From Hormoscilla sp. GUM202 (GTDB lineage: Bacteria; Cyanobacteriota; Cyanobacteriia; Cyanobacteriales; Desertifilaceae): a stretch of DNA of 64,000 bases. Shown in pieces: positions 53,441 to 61,187 of this stretch. The notes beneath the pieces are model-generated. The model was not told the origin of the DNA and made no database searches. It saw nothing but the letters and a program-made list of their open reading frames with translations. Position numbers and translations under genes: made by a program. The stretch lies in the NCBI GenBank assembly GCA_005518205.2, contig RFFC02000009.1, forward strand, positions 62,001 through 126,000. The letters run 5' to 3'. How positions within the stretch are numbered: the first letter of the stretch is position 1; the number at the start of each line of letters is the position of its first letter.

Positions 53441-53512
53441 GTGAGTGTTTCTACTCCAGGGACTGGAGTAGAGTTGCCACCAACAACAGGATGGGATAGC
53501 ATTCAAGCATGA
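53369..53512 (+). repeat. 72-bp tandem duplication at the 3' end of the vWA gene
   Basis: GTGAGTGTTTCTACTCCAGG … GATAGCATTCAAGCAT occurs at 53369-53440 and again at 53441-53512 with two differences. The first copy ends in TAA, so the second copy is untranslated; originally the gene probably ended in the TGA of the second copy. Confidence 0.92.
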
Positions 53513-53620
53513 AAATGAAAACTCCTTGCCGAACTTGATGTCAAAGTGATGTCAAAGTTTTGAAATTTTGTTGGATTTCCTGCCTGGCGTTGGTAGTATA
53601 AATGATTAGGAACTGGATGT

Positions 53621-54739
53621 ATGAGTAAAAATGGAAAGGCAAAAAGAAAAAGCGAAGAGAAAAGCATTCCGTTCACAACAGAAGAATTTAGCAATCTTCT
53701 GGAGCGGTATCGAAATTGTATAAAAGCGATATGTGAGGCTGTTTCGACAAAGCAAAAGGATAATTTTTATATTCGGCTCGGGAAGCTGCAGGATCAGCAA
53801 AAAGAATTAGGGGAAAAGAAAGTACCTGATGAGCTTATAAAGGATGTTAAATCTAAAACGGATAAAAGCGAAGAGGAAAGCATTAAGGCAAAAAGCGAAG
53901 AGAAAAGCATTCCGTTAACAACAGAAGAATTTAGCAATCCTCTGGAGCGGTATCCAAATAGTACAAAATGGCGAGGTATTCATGCTAAGCAAGTTGGTCA
54001 TTCACATCTTCGATATGAGCCACCTGTTCCCTGCCAAGATGCAACACTTGCTGTATTAGAACCACTCCCAGCAATTTTCGTAGCTGATGGGGCTGGTAGT
54101 GCTAGACTATCTCATCTTGGTTCTCAAGCTGTTGTTAAGAAATTGTCTGAATTTATAACATCACAGGGAGAAGATTCTATTTACCACGAACTGCTCGATC
54201 GAGAACAAGAAATTAATGAGGAAGAAGGCAAGAAGTATGCGTATACTTTGATAAAGCGTGCGGTCGAAAGGCTACGAGAACTCTCTAAAGAGGAAGAACA
54301 CCCGGTTCATGCATTTAAGTGTACATTAGTGATTGCGGTGTTGGGCAAAAATCGCTTATTTTGGCTCAAAGTCGGAGATGGATTTATTGTTGCTGAAAAA
54401 GATAACAAACTAGAATTAGTTGGCCCCCTTGGCAAAGGTGAGTTTGCTAACCAAACTACTTTTGTCAGCGACAAAATTAAAGATGCAGACATTCATTACG
54501 GTTTCCTCCCCAGCCATAACATAACTGGTATTGCTGCGTTTACAGACGGTGCAGGAGAGACTTTGGTCAGTACGGATGGTTCAAGAATTGCAGGAGCGCT
54601 TAGCAAGTTCTTCGCGCAAATGCGAGATGGCAAATTTGGAGAGGAAGAGTTAACTCAATTTTTGAAAGACCCAAAAGTTTGGGCACCTCCAAAGGGGGGA
54701 GATGACAGAGGGATGGCTCTTCTTGCGCGTTTGGGATAA
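53621..54739 (+). CDS. PP2C-type protein phosphatase of the TerY-P triad
   Basis: 372 residues from ATG 53621. The N-terminal 115 residues are charged and contain a duplicated segment (KSEEKSIPFTTEEFSNLLER and KSEEKSIPLTTEEFSNPLER). The phosphatase domain has VPCQDATLAV, IFVADGAGSARLSHLGSQ (metal-binding Asp), WLKVGDGFIVAE, AAFTDGAGETL and GGDDRGMALL, matching PP2C motifs. Reverses the phosphorylation by the neighbouring kinase (inference from the triad). Confidence 0.88.
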   Translation: MSKNGKAKRKSEEKSIPFTTEEFSNLLERYRNCIKAICEAVSTKQKDNFYIRLGKLQDQQKELGEKKVPDELIKDVKSKTDKSEEESIKAKSEEKSIPLTTEEFSNPLERYPNSTKWRGIHAKQVGHSHLRYEPPVPCQDATLAVLEPLPAIFVADGAGSARLSHLGSQAVVKKLSEFITSQGEDSIYHELLDREQEINEEEGKKYAYTLIKRAVERLRELSKEEEHPVHAFKCTLVIAVLGKNRLFWLKVGDGFIVAEKDNKLELVGPLGKGEFANQTTFVSDKIKDADIHYGFLPSHNITGIAAFTDGAGETLVSTDGSRIAGALSKFFAQMRDGKFGEEELTQFLKDPKVWAPPKGGDDRGMALLARLG

Positions 54740-54886
54740 TGATGATTAGGACTTAATGGTACTTTACTAAAAACAGTTTTGCCTCGCCTGGAGAGGCTTA
54801 CAGTCTCCTTTAGCAAGAGAAATTGACAACTGACAAACTAATTTCCGCGTCCCCGCTAGCGGACCCTCTGGTAACGTTATAGATAG
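54740..54886. other. intergenic DNA
   Basis: TTGCCTCGCCTGGAGAGGC (54780-54798) is a short hairpin after the PP2C gene. No gene seen. Confidence 0.4.
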
Positions 54887-54967
54887 TTAGACAGACTCCA
54901 AATAGGCCAACCATGTTTCCAACAGTTGAGAAAAGTCCACTCCATCAAATTTACCAGAATTAGCCAT
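54887..54967 (-). CDS. possible 26-residue small protein
   Basis: MANSGKFDGVDFSQLLETWL and six more residues from an ATG at 54967, whose start overlaps the stop of the 54960-55151 gene (ATGGCTAA). The coupling and the regular amphipathic helix make it plausible but not proven. Confidence 0.3.
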   Translation of the reverse strand: MANSGKFDGVDFSQLLETWLAYLESV

Positions 54968-55151
54968 TTTTCAGAGCCTTGTGACGACGACGAGCAGCAA
55001 GGCGTTTGGCTAGGGCAACCGTCCGATCGTTAACTACCGCTTTGTCAGAATCGATCGCTTCGAGCAATTTGCGAGCGGCAACGCCTGAAACAGGCTGAGA
55101 TTGTGTCTGGATAGGATATTTCATGATAGGGCCTATGATTTCTACGTTCAT
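54960..55151 (-). CDS. small hypothetical protein
   Basis: 63 residues from ATG 55151 (MNVEIIGPIMKYPIQTQSQP) or ATG 55124; the frame stays open to 55322 into the ABC gene, but those codons are not part of this gene. VSGVAARKLLEAIDSDKAVV is followed by a basic helix ALAKRLAARRRHKALKNG, suggesting nucleic-acid binding. Family unknown; possibly an antitoxin-like small protein. Confidence 0.5.
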   Translation of the reverse strand: MNVEIIGPIMKYPIQTQSQPVSGVAARKLLEAIDSDKAVVNDRTVALAKRLAARRRHKALKNG

Positions 55152-55275
55152 TATAGCGGGGTAACTTGCTGGCGTTGGGTTTAGGCACGAAACCCAACCT
55201 ACAGATGCTCCAATTTTTATGTTAGGGCATTTAATCAGACATGATATTACCTGTCCGATTCTCAATTTCCAATTC

Positions 55276-57090
55276 TCAATTTCCCAACATCTGCAACTTG
55301 TACAAACTGGCATACAAACCATTTTGCTGTAATAATTGCTCGTGACTACCTGATTCTATCAGCTCGCCTCGCTTCAGTACCAAAATTCGGTCTACATTGC
55401 GAATTGTCGAGAGTCGGTGAGCAATGATAATCGCCGTCCGTCCTACTAATAACTGGTCTAATGCTTGTTGAATTAAAGCTTCTGTACCCACATCCAGATT
55501 CGCCGTTGCTTCGTCTAGCACTAAAATCCTCGGGTCGCGAATTGCTACGCGGGCAAAGGCTAATAGTTGCTTTTGACCGCTGGAAAGATTCGTCCCCCGC
55601 TGTCGCAGTTGGGTATCGTAACCTTGAGGTAGTTGTTCGATCAAACCAGCAACATTGGTTACTTCCGCTGCTTTCTGGATTTCTGCCAACTCATAACTTT
55701 CTCCTAGGGAGATGTTGCTCTTGATATCTCCGGCAAACAGAAACCCATCTTGGAGAATTACTCCTAGGTGACGGCGCAATGCTGTTTGGCGCAAGTCTCG
55801 GATATCAATGCCATCCACGAGTATGCGCCCGTGAGTCGCTTCGTAAAGTCGGCATAGTAGCCGGATGATCGAACTTTTTCCCGCACCTGTCGGACCAACT
55901 AAGGCCACTTTTTCTCCCGGATGGATGGTAAGATTTAGGTTTTTCAGGACATATTCATCTCCTTTGTAAGCAAAGGAGACATTCTCAAACCTGATTTCCC
56001 CCGTTTGATTCTTGCTTGCTGTCGGATGCTGTACGGGATGAACGAGTTCTGGATCGCGGATTTCTATTGGCTCATCCATGATGTCGCTGATGCGCTCGAT
56101 GGCTGTAAATCCCGCTTGAAACATGGTGAATTTTTCTGCAAATCGCCGCAACGGGTCGAACAGACGAGGCGCAAAGAGGATAAATTCTGCTAGGATGCCA
56201 AACTTGAGGCTTGACTGCATGACTAAGATACTGCCCATCCACAGCACTCCCCCGATCGCGGCTAGGGAAATCCACTCTAGAGTAGCAGAAATTGCTGAAT
56301 CGTGAAAGATGGTTTTCTCTACTTCTTTGATATATTGCTGGTTGGTACGGCGAAATAATTCGCCATTGAAGCGTTCGCGGCGGAACAGCTGCACGACATC
56401 GATGCCCACAATGTTTTCTTGCAGCAGGGAGTTGAGGGCAGAAAGTTCTTCTCTGGCTTGATAATTGGCTTGGCGATATTGATGTTGGAAGTAAAGGATC
56501 AGACCAGTCACGGGCAGCAACATCAGGACTAGCAAACTAGCTAGTTGCCATTGCTGGGAAAACATGATAATGACAATGGCTACGATCGAAAATATATCGT
56601 TGATTATCCCGATCGCCCCTGTAGAAAACACCTCTCCCAAGGCTTCTACATCACTGGTGAGACGGGTAATTAATTTACCGACGGGGGTGCGGTCAAAAAA
56701 TCTTACCGCCAGAGAGGTGACATGGTCGAACAAATCATTTCTAATATCAGCAGTAATTTCTTGTCCGATTTTCTGTACCAAATAGCCTTGGAACCCCAGA
56801 AAAAATAGCCGGAAGGCGATCGTCCCTAAGAGCAACCCTCCGAGAATATTTAAGCCTGATGATAGAGTGCGGTCTGCAATTATTGCCCAGGTTGGCTCAT
56901 TTTTAATCAAAGAGACTGCCTGTCCGACGATCAGGGGTTGAACGGCACCTGCTAATGATAAGGGCACCAATAGCAGCATCGAAACCGCCAGCAGCGGTCC
57001 CTGGCGACGGGCATAAGGCACTAATCGCAGAAATAGTCGCCAGTCACTTTCCCGACGGTTTTTGGCAACTTTTGGTGATTTTTTAGTCAT
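55276..57090 (-). CDS. ABC exporter, fused membrane and ATPase domains
   Basis: 604 residues from ATG 57090. Six membrane segments in the first 330 residues (LLAVSMLLLVPLSLAGAVQP, GLLLGTIAFRLFFLGFQGYL and others). ATPase domain: VALVGPTGAGKSSIIRLL (Walker A), LSSGQKQLLAFARVAIRD (signature), ILVLDEATANLD (Walker B), AIIIAHRLSTI (H-loop). An MsbA/LmrA-type half transporter that works as a dimer; substrate not predictable. Complete. Confidence 0.95.
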   Translation of the reverse strand: MTKKSPKVAKNRRESDWRLFLRLVPYARRQGPLLAVSMLLLVPLSLAGAVQPLIVGQAVSLIKNEPTWAIIADRTLSSGLNILGGLLLGTIAFRLFFLGFQGYLVQKIGQEITADIRNDLFDHVTSLAVRFFDRTPVGKLITRLTSDVEALGEVFSTGAIGIINDIFSIVAIVIIMFSQQWQLASLLVLMLLPVTGLILYFQHQYRQANYQAREELSALNSLLQENIVGIDVVQLFRRERFNGELFRRTNQQYIKEVEKTIFHDSAISATLEWISLAAIGGVLWMGSILVMQSSLKFGILAEFILFAPRLFDPLRRFAEKFTMFQAGFTAIERISDIMDEPIEIRDPELVHPVQHPTASKNQTGEIRFENVSFAYKGDEYVLKNLNLTIHPGEKVALVGPTGAGKSSIIRLLCRLYEATHGRILVDGIDIRDLRQTALRRHLGVILQDGFLFAGDIKSNISLGESYELAEIQKAAEVTNVAGLIEQLPQGYDTQLRQRGTNLSSGQKQLLAFARVAIRDPRILVLDEATANLDVGTEALIQQALDQLLVGRTAIIIAHRLSTIRNVDRILVLKRGELIESGSHEQLLQQNGLYASLYKLQMLGN

Positions 57091-57154
57091 TTATAACCTT
57101 TATGGTGAGAGATGACAGAGGGGCAGGTACTTTTCCAATCTAGCGTAGGATAGC

Positions 57155-57665
57155 ATGATACATGAGATCGAAACAACCAGGCTGCTACTGAGATTGTTTA
57201 CCCCGGATGATTTAATATACTTGTATCGCATCTATCGCGATCGGCAGGTGATGAAGTATGTAGGCATTGGCCCCAGAACCTTAGCTGAGACTGAAGCGGC
57301 ATTATACTCTACGATCGACCATTGGCAGCAACATGGTTTCGGCATGTGGGCCGTGGTTGACAAAAACGACGATCGTCCGATCGGGCGCTGCGGGCTTTGT
57401 TTTCTAGATAACACTCCCGAAGTTGAGCTGGGTTACGTGCTAGACAAGGCTTATTGGGGCAGAGGCTTGGCTACAGAAGCTGCTCGTGCTAGTCTTAAGT
57501 ATGGGTTTGCAGAACTGAAACTGGAACGAATTGTGTCATCCCGAAAACCTGGCCTCCCAACGGGTGATGCAGAAACTCGGGATGAAATTTGATGCATACG
57601 CCCACTACTACAACACTGATGTGGTACTATGCTCTAGAGACCGATCGGCACAGATCAAACCATAG
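57155..57665 (+). pseudogene. GNAT acetyltransferase gene with a frameshift
   Basis: From ATG 57155: IETTRLLLRLFTPDDLIYLY … VELGYVLDKAYWGRGLATEA, a RimJ/RimL-type GNAT with the acetyl-CoA-binding GRGLAT. After LKLERIV (about 57535) the frame is lost; the true continuation ENLASQRVMQKLGMKFDAYA HYYNTDVV is found one frame away and ends at 57665. A base is missing near 57540; either a real mutation or an assembly error. The restored gene overlaps the hisG end by 11 bp. Confidence 0.75.
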
Positions 57666-58299
57666 CTAAGGTAGTAGCACGCAACTGGGCAATCAAATCA
57701 TTCAGACCGTCCAGATTGAGGCGATAACTGAGAGGATGGGCAATCAACCTTGCCGTACTTTCAAACAAAATTTCCAGCTCAACTAAACCATTTTCTCGCA
57801 GGGTGCGACCCGTGGAAACCAAATCCACGATCGCCTCTGACATGCCCGTAATCGGCCCCAATTCTACCGAACCATAAAGGGGGATAATTTCCACTGGCAA
57901 GTCGATACTGTGGAAATATTCCCGGGCGCAGTAGACAAACTTCGAGGCCACCCGACAGTGAGGCGGTAGTTCCAAGGCCGACTGGTAACCACTAGACTTC
58001 TTGACCGCGATCGACATGCGACATTTGCCAAACCCCAGGTCTGCCAAGTTAGCGACTAATGGTTTTTTCTCCCGCAAGACATCGTAACCCACCATCCCTA
58101 ACTGGGCTTGACCGTATTCTACATACACCGGTACATCCTGAGCCCGCACTAACAGGGCTTTAGCAGTATGAGTGGGGTCTTCTATCTGCAATTGGCGGCC
58201 CGAGGAGTCCAGAAAGGCGCTGAAATCTAAGCCTACTGCTTGCAACAGCAAGATGCTATCCTCTAGCAGTGCGCCTTTGGGTAAGGCAACTGTAATCAT
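57655..58299 (-). CDS. hisG: ATP phosphoribosyltransferase catalytic subunit, short form
   Basis: 214 residues from ATG 58299: [20 protein letters not shown] … [20 protein letters not shown] … [20 protein letters not shown]. First step of histidine synthesis (ATP + PRPP). The C-terminal regulatory domain of the long form is absent, so it should need HisZ, which is not in this window. Confidence 0.95.
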   Translation of the reverse strand: MITVALPKGALLEDSILLLQAVGLDFSAFLDSSGRQLQIEDPTHTAKALLVRAQDVPVYVEYGQAQLGMVGYDVLREKKPLVANLADLGFGKCRMSIAVKKSSGYQSALELPPHCRVASKFVYCAREYFHSIDLPVEIIPLYGSVELGPITGMSEAIVDLVSTGRTLRENGLVELEILFESTARLIAHPLSYRLNLDGLNDLIAQLRATTLAMV

Positions 58300-58420
58300 A
58301 TCCTTTTGTTCGTGGTTAATCGTTCATGGTTGATGGTTCATGGTTCCTTGCCAATTGTCAATTGGCAAGGCGAAAATATGTCATAATGTCAACAACATGT
58401 ATAAACTCTGGAGTTAGCCA

Positions 58421-58692
58421 ATGAAAAACATAGTCATTTCTCTACCCAACTCCCAGGGAGTCTATGCCCTTCGATCGCGTAGCGTGCGCACGCTCCGGGC
58501 CCCCTCCACTGCGCGAATCTTAGGAGCGGACACTGGCAACTGTGGCAGGAGTTATCTAATTGTCTGAGTTCTCAAGAACGAACAGCTGCGTTCTTTGGCG
58601 ATGGCACAAACAAAGCCCAAGCTGCCATTGACACCTTTGAAGAACAAATTACCTCATTTTGTTCAAGTAATTCATGCGATGTCCATGTATAA
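58421..58692 (+). pseudogene. small gene interrupted by a repeat
   Basis: ATG 58421 reads MKNIVISLPNSQGVYAL, then about 60 bp of GCGTAGCG..CCCCCTCCACTGCGCGAATC repeat. After it another frame reads WQLWQELSNCLSSQERTAAF FGDGTNKAQAAIDTFEEQIT to a TAA at 58692. The halves look like one small unknown protein broken by the repeat. Confidence 0.45.
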
Positions 58693-58714
58693 CTATAACT
58701 ATAGCTCATAGCCT

Positions 58715-59436
58715 TTAAGTCTCCAAATTCAAGTTCTCAAATCTTATTATAGCATAAATTTCTATTTGGGAGAGGTCTAAAAATTCGCTATCTAAAGTTT
58801 GCGTTGATTGCAATCGTTGCAAGTCTTCACTTTGTTTTGCGAGTTCTTTACTTAACAAAGGATGATTGGCTAGCATGTTTATTTGTTTTTCAGCATCATT
58901 TCTAATTTCTGCATATTCCTCGGCATTGGTAAGAAATATCTCGACCGTAGCAGAAGTATATTCAGGTTCGAGGCAAGATTGTAAGGTAATGCTAATTGCA
59001 ATTACGGCGTCTTGAGCTTCTATAATCGATCTGATTCGTCATCAGGAAATATATCTTCACGCTGTTGGATATCGTCTTTTGGCGTTGCACATTTTGGGGA
59101 TGATACTCTTTTTGCACCAGCAAAACGCTACTGAAATTCGCTTGTAGTCTAGGTTGAAAACTATTGCAACTATGTCTATCATCCCGTCCGAAGTGCAACT
59201 TTTAATTCGCTAATTCTTGCGGCATCTACAGACTTGCCTTGCAAGACTTGCCAAACTTCGTCTAAAGCTTTTCTAAGCAGGGCAGGATTGCCCCAGTTTT
59301 CCCTGCGGCAAAAAGCATTATAGGTGGGCAAAAGTCGCTCGCAACAAGCTGCCGCAAACGCTACTCTATGTATTGGCGGCAGCTTTTCTAATTATTGTTT
59401 TACCGGCTTGCTATAGTTCAAAAAATCTAATTTCAT
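58715..59436 (-). pseudogene. DUF416 gene with several lesions
   Basis: From ATG 59436 (MKLDFLNYSKPVKQ, then an in-frame TAA) the sequence continues LEKLPPIHRVAFAAACCERL, LPTYNAFCRRENWGNPALLR KALDEVWQVL. It shifts frame at about 59180, resumes as DDIQQREDIFPDDESD, shifts again near 59025 and ends ANHPLLSKELAKQSEDLQRL … LDLSQIEIYAI. These are the DUF416 signatures. At least one nonsense and two frameshifts. The ATG overlaps the ImmA stop, so it was once the last gene of that operon. Confidence 0.75.
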
Positions 59437-60140
59437 TCTTTGATTCTACTTGCAAACGATCGACGAATATAACCAAACATGGGAATCTGTTCGGAGATCG
59501 TCGCCGTACCCAGATAAATCTTGCGACTCCCCTTGGGAACTTCTATCCAACCCAAGTCTTGCAGGCGATTGACTAAATTGGAGATACTTACCCCCAACTC
59601 CGAACGCAGGGCGTACAGATTAGACCATTTGGTTAAATCCCTTCCCTGGCATTTCTCGGACAGGATAGACCTCGGCATTAGCAGACAACTGGCAAAATAC
59701 TGCGCTTGCCATTCGATCAACTCTACTTTGTCTAGACCGCTATTGGCACGACAGACAAATTGCTGCGGCCCGTCCGCAGCATTCTCATACTCCAACTCTT
59801 CGGTCTCCACGTCTAGAAGAGAGTAGTTAATGTGCAGCATCCAATGTCCGATTTCATGGGCAATGGTCGATTGTTGAAACCCTGCTGGCAGTTCCAGAAT
59901 CTCTTCGTTGATTTCAATCAGGCGATCGCGCGGCAGAATCCGGGCCGCAATCGGACCGGTTGCATCTGCCGGGATTTTGTCCCAAACCACTCCCAGATCC
60001 AGAAAATCTGCCACCCGATCTGCTTCAAAGGGCCAAATTGGCTGCCAATTGGGTGTCAGTTGCATCCGCATGAGCAGGTCATTGGCCCGACGCTGGATTT
60101 CTGTCTTCGGGTAGAAGCGATACGGCTTGATCGGAGACAA
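59433..60140 (-). CDS. ImmA/IrrE family metallopeptidase
   Basis: 235 residues from ATG 60140. Zinc motif TIAHEIGHWMLH (about residues 91-102), then WQAQYFASCLLMPRSIL (third-ligand Glu region), and a C-terminal winged helix (LRSELGVSISNLVNRLQDLG). ImmA proteins cut an XRE repressor; the XRE gene lies upstream at 60465-60839 on the same strand. The pair would control a mobile or stress function. Confidence 0.9.
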   Translation of the reverse strand: MSPIKPYRFYPKTEIQRRANDLLMRMQLTPNWQPIWPFEADRVADFLDLGVVWDKIPADATGPIAARILPRDRLIEINEEILELPAGFQQSTIAHEIGHWMLHINYSLLDVETEELEYENAADGPQQFVCRANSGLDKVELIEWQAQYFASCLLMPRSILSEKCQGRDLTKWSNLYALRSELGVSISNLVNRLQDLGWIEVPKGSRKIYLGTATISEQIPMFGYIRRSFASRIKE

Positions 60141-60185
60141 CGTTATCTTCCTCCTACAGTTTTTCTGTGCAAAGCTTATTATTCC

Positions 60186-60407
60186 TCACCTCTCGCTGTA
60201 ACTACTGGCATGCAGATCTATCGCTATCACAAACGAAAAACCCCTAGGAAACCTAGAGGCTTTTCGTTTAGACATGGTTGTGTCTGTGCTCGTAAAGTTG
60301 GCTTCGCGAGGGATAAACGGCTTTTTGCGAATGCCGCACTGGCTTTTCAAACCCGGTTGCCTGTTTAACGACACCCGACAGAGCTTGCAGCTCGCCTCGT
60401 ACCCCAA
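60186..60407 (-). CDS. doubtful small frame between XRE and ImmA genes
   Basis: A TTG-started frame (GYEASCKLCRVSLNRQPGLK … QCGIRKKPF) with a cysteine-rich first half; the frame stays open further upstream (VKLTRKGKRYSGHDT). It spans a strong terminator hairpin (60231-60269), which argues against translation of the second half. Unrecognised. Confidence 0.25.
   Translation of the reverse strand: MGYEASCKLCRVSLNRQPGLKSQCGIRKKPFIPREANFTSTDTTMSKRKASRFPRGFSFVIAIDLHASSYSER
60231..60269 (-). terminator. intrinsic terminator between XRE and ImmA genes
   Basis: On the minus strand AAACGAAAAGCCTCTAGG-TTT-CCTAGGGGTTTTTCGTTT: a 14-18-bp stem with a T-run. It lies inside the likely XRE - ImmA operon and could attenuate ImmA expression. 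It is nearly symmetrical, so it may work both ways. Confidence 0.65.
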
Positions 60408-60464
60408 GGTGTCATGACCGGAATAACGTTTACCCTTGCGGGTGAGCTTGACCCACCTGAGTAG

Positions 60465-60839
60465 CTAAAAACAGCAGGAGCGGTCTTTAGCTAGGGTTTG
60501 TGGTTGGTCCATCGCAGCTTGAAACACCTTTTGTGCAAACTCTGGATTTTCCCGCAGACGTCGCAGCAGTACCGGCATCTGGTCGTAGTTATTTTTCAGG
60601 ACTTCCTCGTACAGTTGCGGAATTCGGCCAGCCAGACAGATTAACCGTTCCGCATCTAAATTCAGGTGACGCGCCAGGGACTTGATCGCCTCCTCTTTGG
60701 GGGGATAATCAGCGCGGTCATTTTCCAGTTTAGACAAATATGTGAAATCCAGCTTGACCAGGGCCGCTAGACTCCGCTGAGAGTGGCCCTTGTCCTTGCG
60801 AGCTTGTCGGATTACTCTGCCAAAAGTCTGATTTTGCAT
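60465..60839 (-). CDS. XRE-family transcriptional regulator
   Basis: 124 residues from ATG 60839: FGRVIRQARKDKGHSQRSLA ALVKLDFTYLSKLENDRADY PP is an HTH_XRE domain (recognition helix FTYLSKLEN). The C-terminal half is helical (MPVLLRRLRENPEFAQKVFQ). Likely repressor cleaved or sequestered by the ImmA-type protein encoded downstream. AGTTTGAACAAA / TTTTGTTGACAG-like A/T repeats upstream (60870-60930) may hold its operator. Confidence 0.9.
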   Translation of the reverse strand: MQNQTFGRVIRQARKDKGHSQRSLAALVKLDFTYLSKLENDRADYPPKEEAIKSLARHLNLDAERLICLAGRIPQLYEEVLKNNYDQMPVLLRRLRENPEFAQKVFQAAMDQPQTLAKDRSCCF

Positions 60840-61153
60840 GTGTTTTCTCCACTACATAAACATTTTAGATCCAGTTTGAACAAAACATCAATCCATATGT
60901 TGACAGTTTCGTCAACTTTACGTTAGCATCAATATGTTGACTAAAAAATCAAGTTAAAGGGGATATAGCCTGTGAGAGGCAATAGGGGATAAGGAGATAA
61001 AAACCTAGACAAACATTTACAGATACTACCTACCTGCTGGATGGGACAGAAATGACCATCCTGACGGCCCATGAGGGGTTGAATCAAGTTTCGCTGTACA
61101 TTCCCGGTTACTCGCTAGATGGTCGGACGACACGAGAATTTCACCAGCAGCCC
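60840..61153. other. intergenic DNA between XRE and mscS genes
   Basis: Near 60880-60960: ATATGTTGACAGTTTCGTCAAC and ATATGTTGACTAAAAAATCAAG, two GTTGAC-containing near repeats that could be an operator for the XRE protein. The rest shows no gene. Confidence 0.45.
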
Positions 61154-61187
61154 AGAAACCCGGTTTTTTGTCAAAACCGGGTTTCTT
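61154..61187 (-). terminator. AGAAACCCGGTTTT hairpin after mscS
   Basis: AGAAACCCGGTTTT pairs with AAAACCGGGTTTCTT around TTGTC. It overlaps the mscS stop codon and matches the repeat family at 6645-6678; here it probably serves as the transcript end. Confidence 0.6.
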
